Source of the DNA: Clostridia bacterium
GTDB taxonomy: Bacteria; Bacillota_A; Clostridia; Oscillospirales; CAG-272
Direction of reading: 5' to 3'
NCBI GenBank assembly: GCA_017546745.1
Contig: JAFYRZ010000101.1
Coordinates: forward strand, 1 to 6,521
DNA length: 6,521 nt
Shown here piece after piece: positions 6,026 through 6,521 of this stretch. The first letter of the stretch is position 1. Each line of letters begins with the position of its first letter. The translations under genes and the position numbers were made by a program. The notes under the pieces are model-generated. The model made no database searches. It worked only from the letters and a program-made list of their open reading frames with translations, and had not been told where the DNA came from.

Positions 6026-6521
6026 ATGAAAAAATTAGTTGCTGTACTTATGCTTTTCACTCTTGCATTCTCTCTCGTTTCTTGCGGTGCGGTTAACCCC
6101 AATGCAAAGAGCGAGGGCACTATGACCTATGCAGAGTATTCTGCTGCCGAGATCGATGCTAACGTAGTTATCGAGGGCTTCGTTCAGGGTAAGCAGTCCT
6201 GGTGGAACAATAAGGGTACCTTCTATCTTCAGGACGGCACCGGCGCGTACTTCGTTTACGAGCTTGCTTGCACCGAGGAAGAGTATAACAGAATGACCGT
6301 TGGAACTAAGCTTAAGATCTCCGGCGTTAAGGCTGAGTGGGCAGGCGAGGTTGAGATCATTGACGCTACCTTCGAGATCCTTGAGGACACCTGGGTTGCA
6401 GAGGCGACCGACCTTACCTCCGTTATCGCTAACGAGGAGGAGCTTATCAAGTATCAGAATATGCTTGCAAGGTTCACCGATATGACCGTTAAGGAGATCA
6501 GCTACAAGAACGGTGAGCCCG
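6026..6521 (+). CDS. Secreted lipoprotein with OB-fold-like domain, function unknown (3' end outside window)
   Basis: 165 codons are present and the frame is open at the window end. MKKLVAVLMLFTLAFSLVSC is a lipoprotein signal peptide with lipobox LVSC and Cys20, so the protein should be anchored on the outer membrane face. Residues about 34-118 alternate beta-strand-like segments: ANVVIEGFVQGKQSWW (45-60), GTFYLQDGTGAYFVYEL (64-80), then VGTKLKISGVKAEWAGEVEI (92-111). This layout (strand, loop, YLQD-G-AYFVY, L-x-x-GTKLKISG) resembles OB-fold proteins. From memory, similar clostridial lipoproteins carry a second such region downstream; that part is not in the window. The start has a good site (AAGGAGA, 6013-6019). 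Codon use leans heavily to CTT, GTT, GAG and ATC, consistent with high expression. It has its own promoter behind the ABC operon. A role in ligand or polymer binding is only a guess. Confidence 0.85.
   Translation, partial: MKKLVAVLMLFTLAFSLVSCGAVNPNAKSEGTMTYAEYSAAEIDANVVIEGFVQGKQSWWNNKGTFYLQDGTGAYFVYELACTEEEYNRMTVGTKLKISGVKAEWAGEVEIIDATFEILEDTWVAEATDLTSVIANEEELIKYQNMLARFTDMTVKEISYKNGEP

Noticed and set aside
6256..6485. Open frames of 61-64 codons opposite or across the lipoprotein gene
   Set aside because: Shadow frames of a gene with a clear signal peptide, lipobox and codon bias.
1..6521. CRISPR array, tRNA/rRNA genes, insertion sequences, phage or toxin-antitoxin genes
   Set aside because: No spaced direct repeats, RNA gene signatures, transposase or paired small toxin genes were seen on either strand.

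Overview
The window reads as chromosomal DNA of a Gram-positive Clostridia-type bacterium (Firmicutes), probably an uncultured gut or Oscillospiraceae/Christensenellales-like lineage. The signs are strong AGGAGG-type ribosome binding sites, sigma-A promoters with 16-17 bp spacers, lipobox lipoproteins, a tetrahydrofolate riboswitch in front of an ECF-type folate transporter gene, and moderate GC with many CTT/GTT codons. The lineage is an inference; no marker gene is present.

Layout. Minus strand, 1-512: folT, a folate-specific S component of an ECF transporter, cut off by the window edge near its C-terminus. Its leader (about 513-729) carries a sigma-A promoter, a THF riboswitch aptamer and a hairpin whose 3' arm is the folT Shine-Dalgarno sequence followed by seven U. 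A 62-bp imperfect palindrome (707-768) overlaps the promoter. Minus strand, 865-1296: a 143-aa all-helical, ferritin-like protein of unknown role. Plus strand, 1380-5945: a promoter followed by a four-gene ABC importer operon in the order ATPase (UgpC/MsmK/MalK type), permease 1, permease 2, solute-binding lipoprotein. The genes overlap or nearly abut, so they are probably translated as a unit. Plus strand, 5956-6521: a full-consensus sigma-A promoter, a 15-nt palindrome at the likely transcription start, and the first 165 codons of a small lipoprotein with an OB-fold-like domain, cut by the window end.

How the genes work together. The importer operon supplies every part of a CUT1-like carbohydrate (or glycerol-phosphate type) transporter: a surface binding protein, a heterodimeric membrane channel and a homodimeric ATPase. 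Substrate identity cannot be read from the sequence, and there is no adjacent glycosidase or regulator. FolT would need the EcfA/EcfA'/EcfT energising module, which is not in this window, and its expression should fall when reduced folate is plentiful.

No clearly new multi-gene system is visible. The most interesting points are the palindromic element in the folT promoter, the riboswitch platform that merges terminator and ribosome binding site, the solute-binding protein with both a lipobox and a C-terminal membrane helix, and the palindrome placed on the start site of the OB-fold lipoprotein gene.
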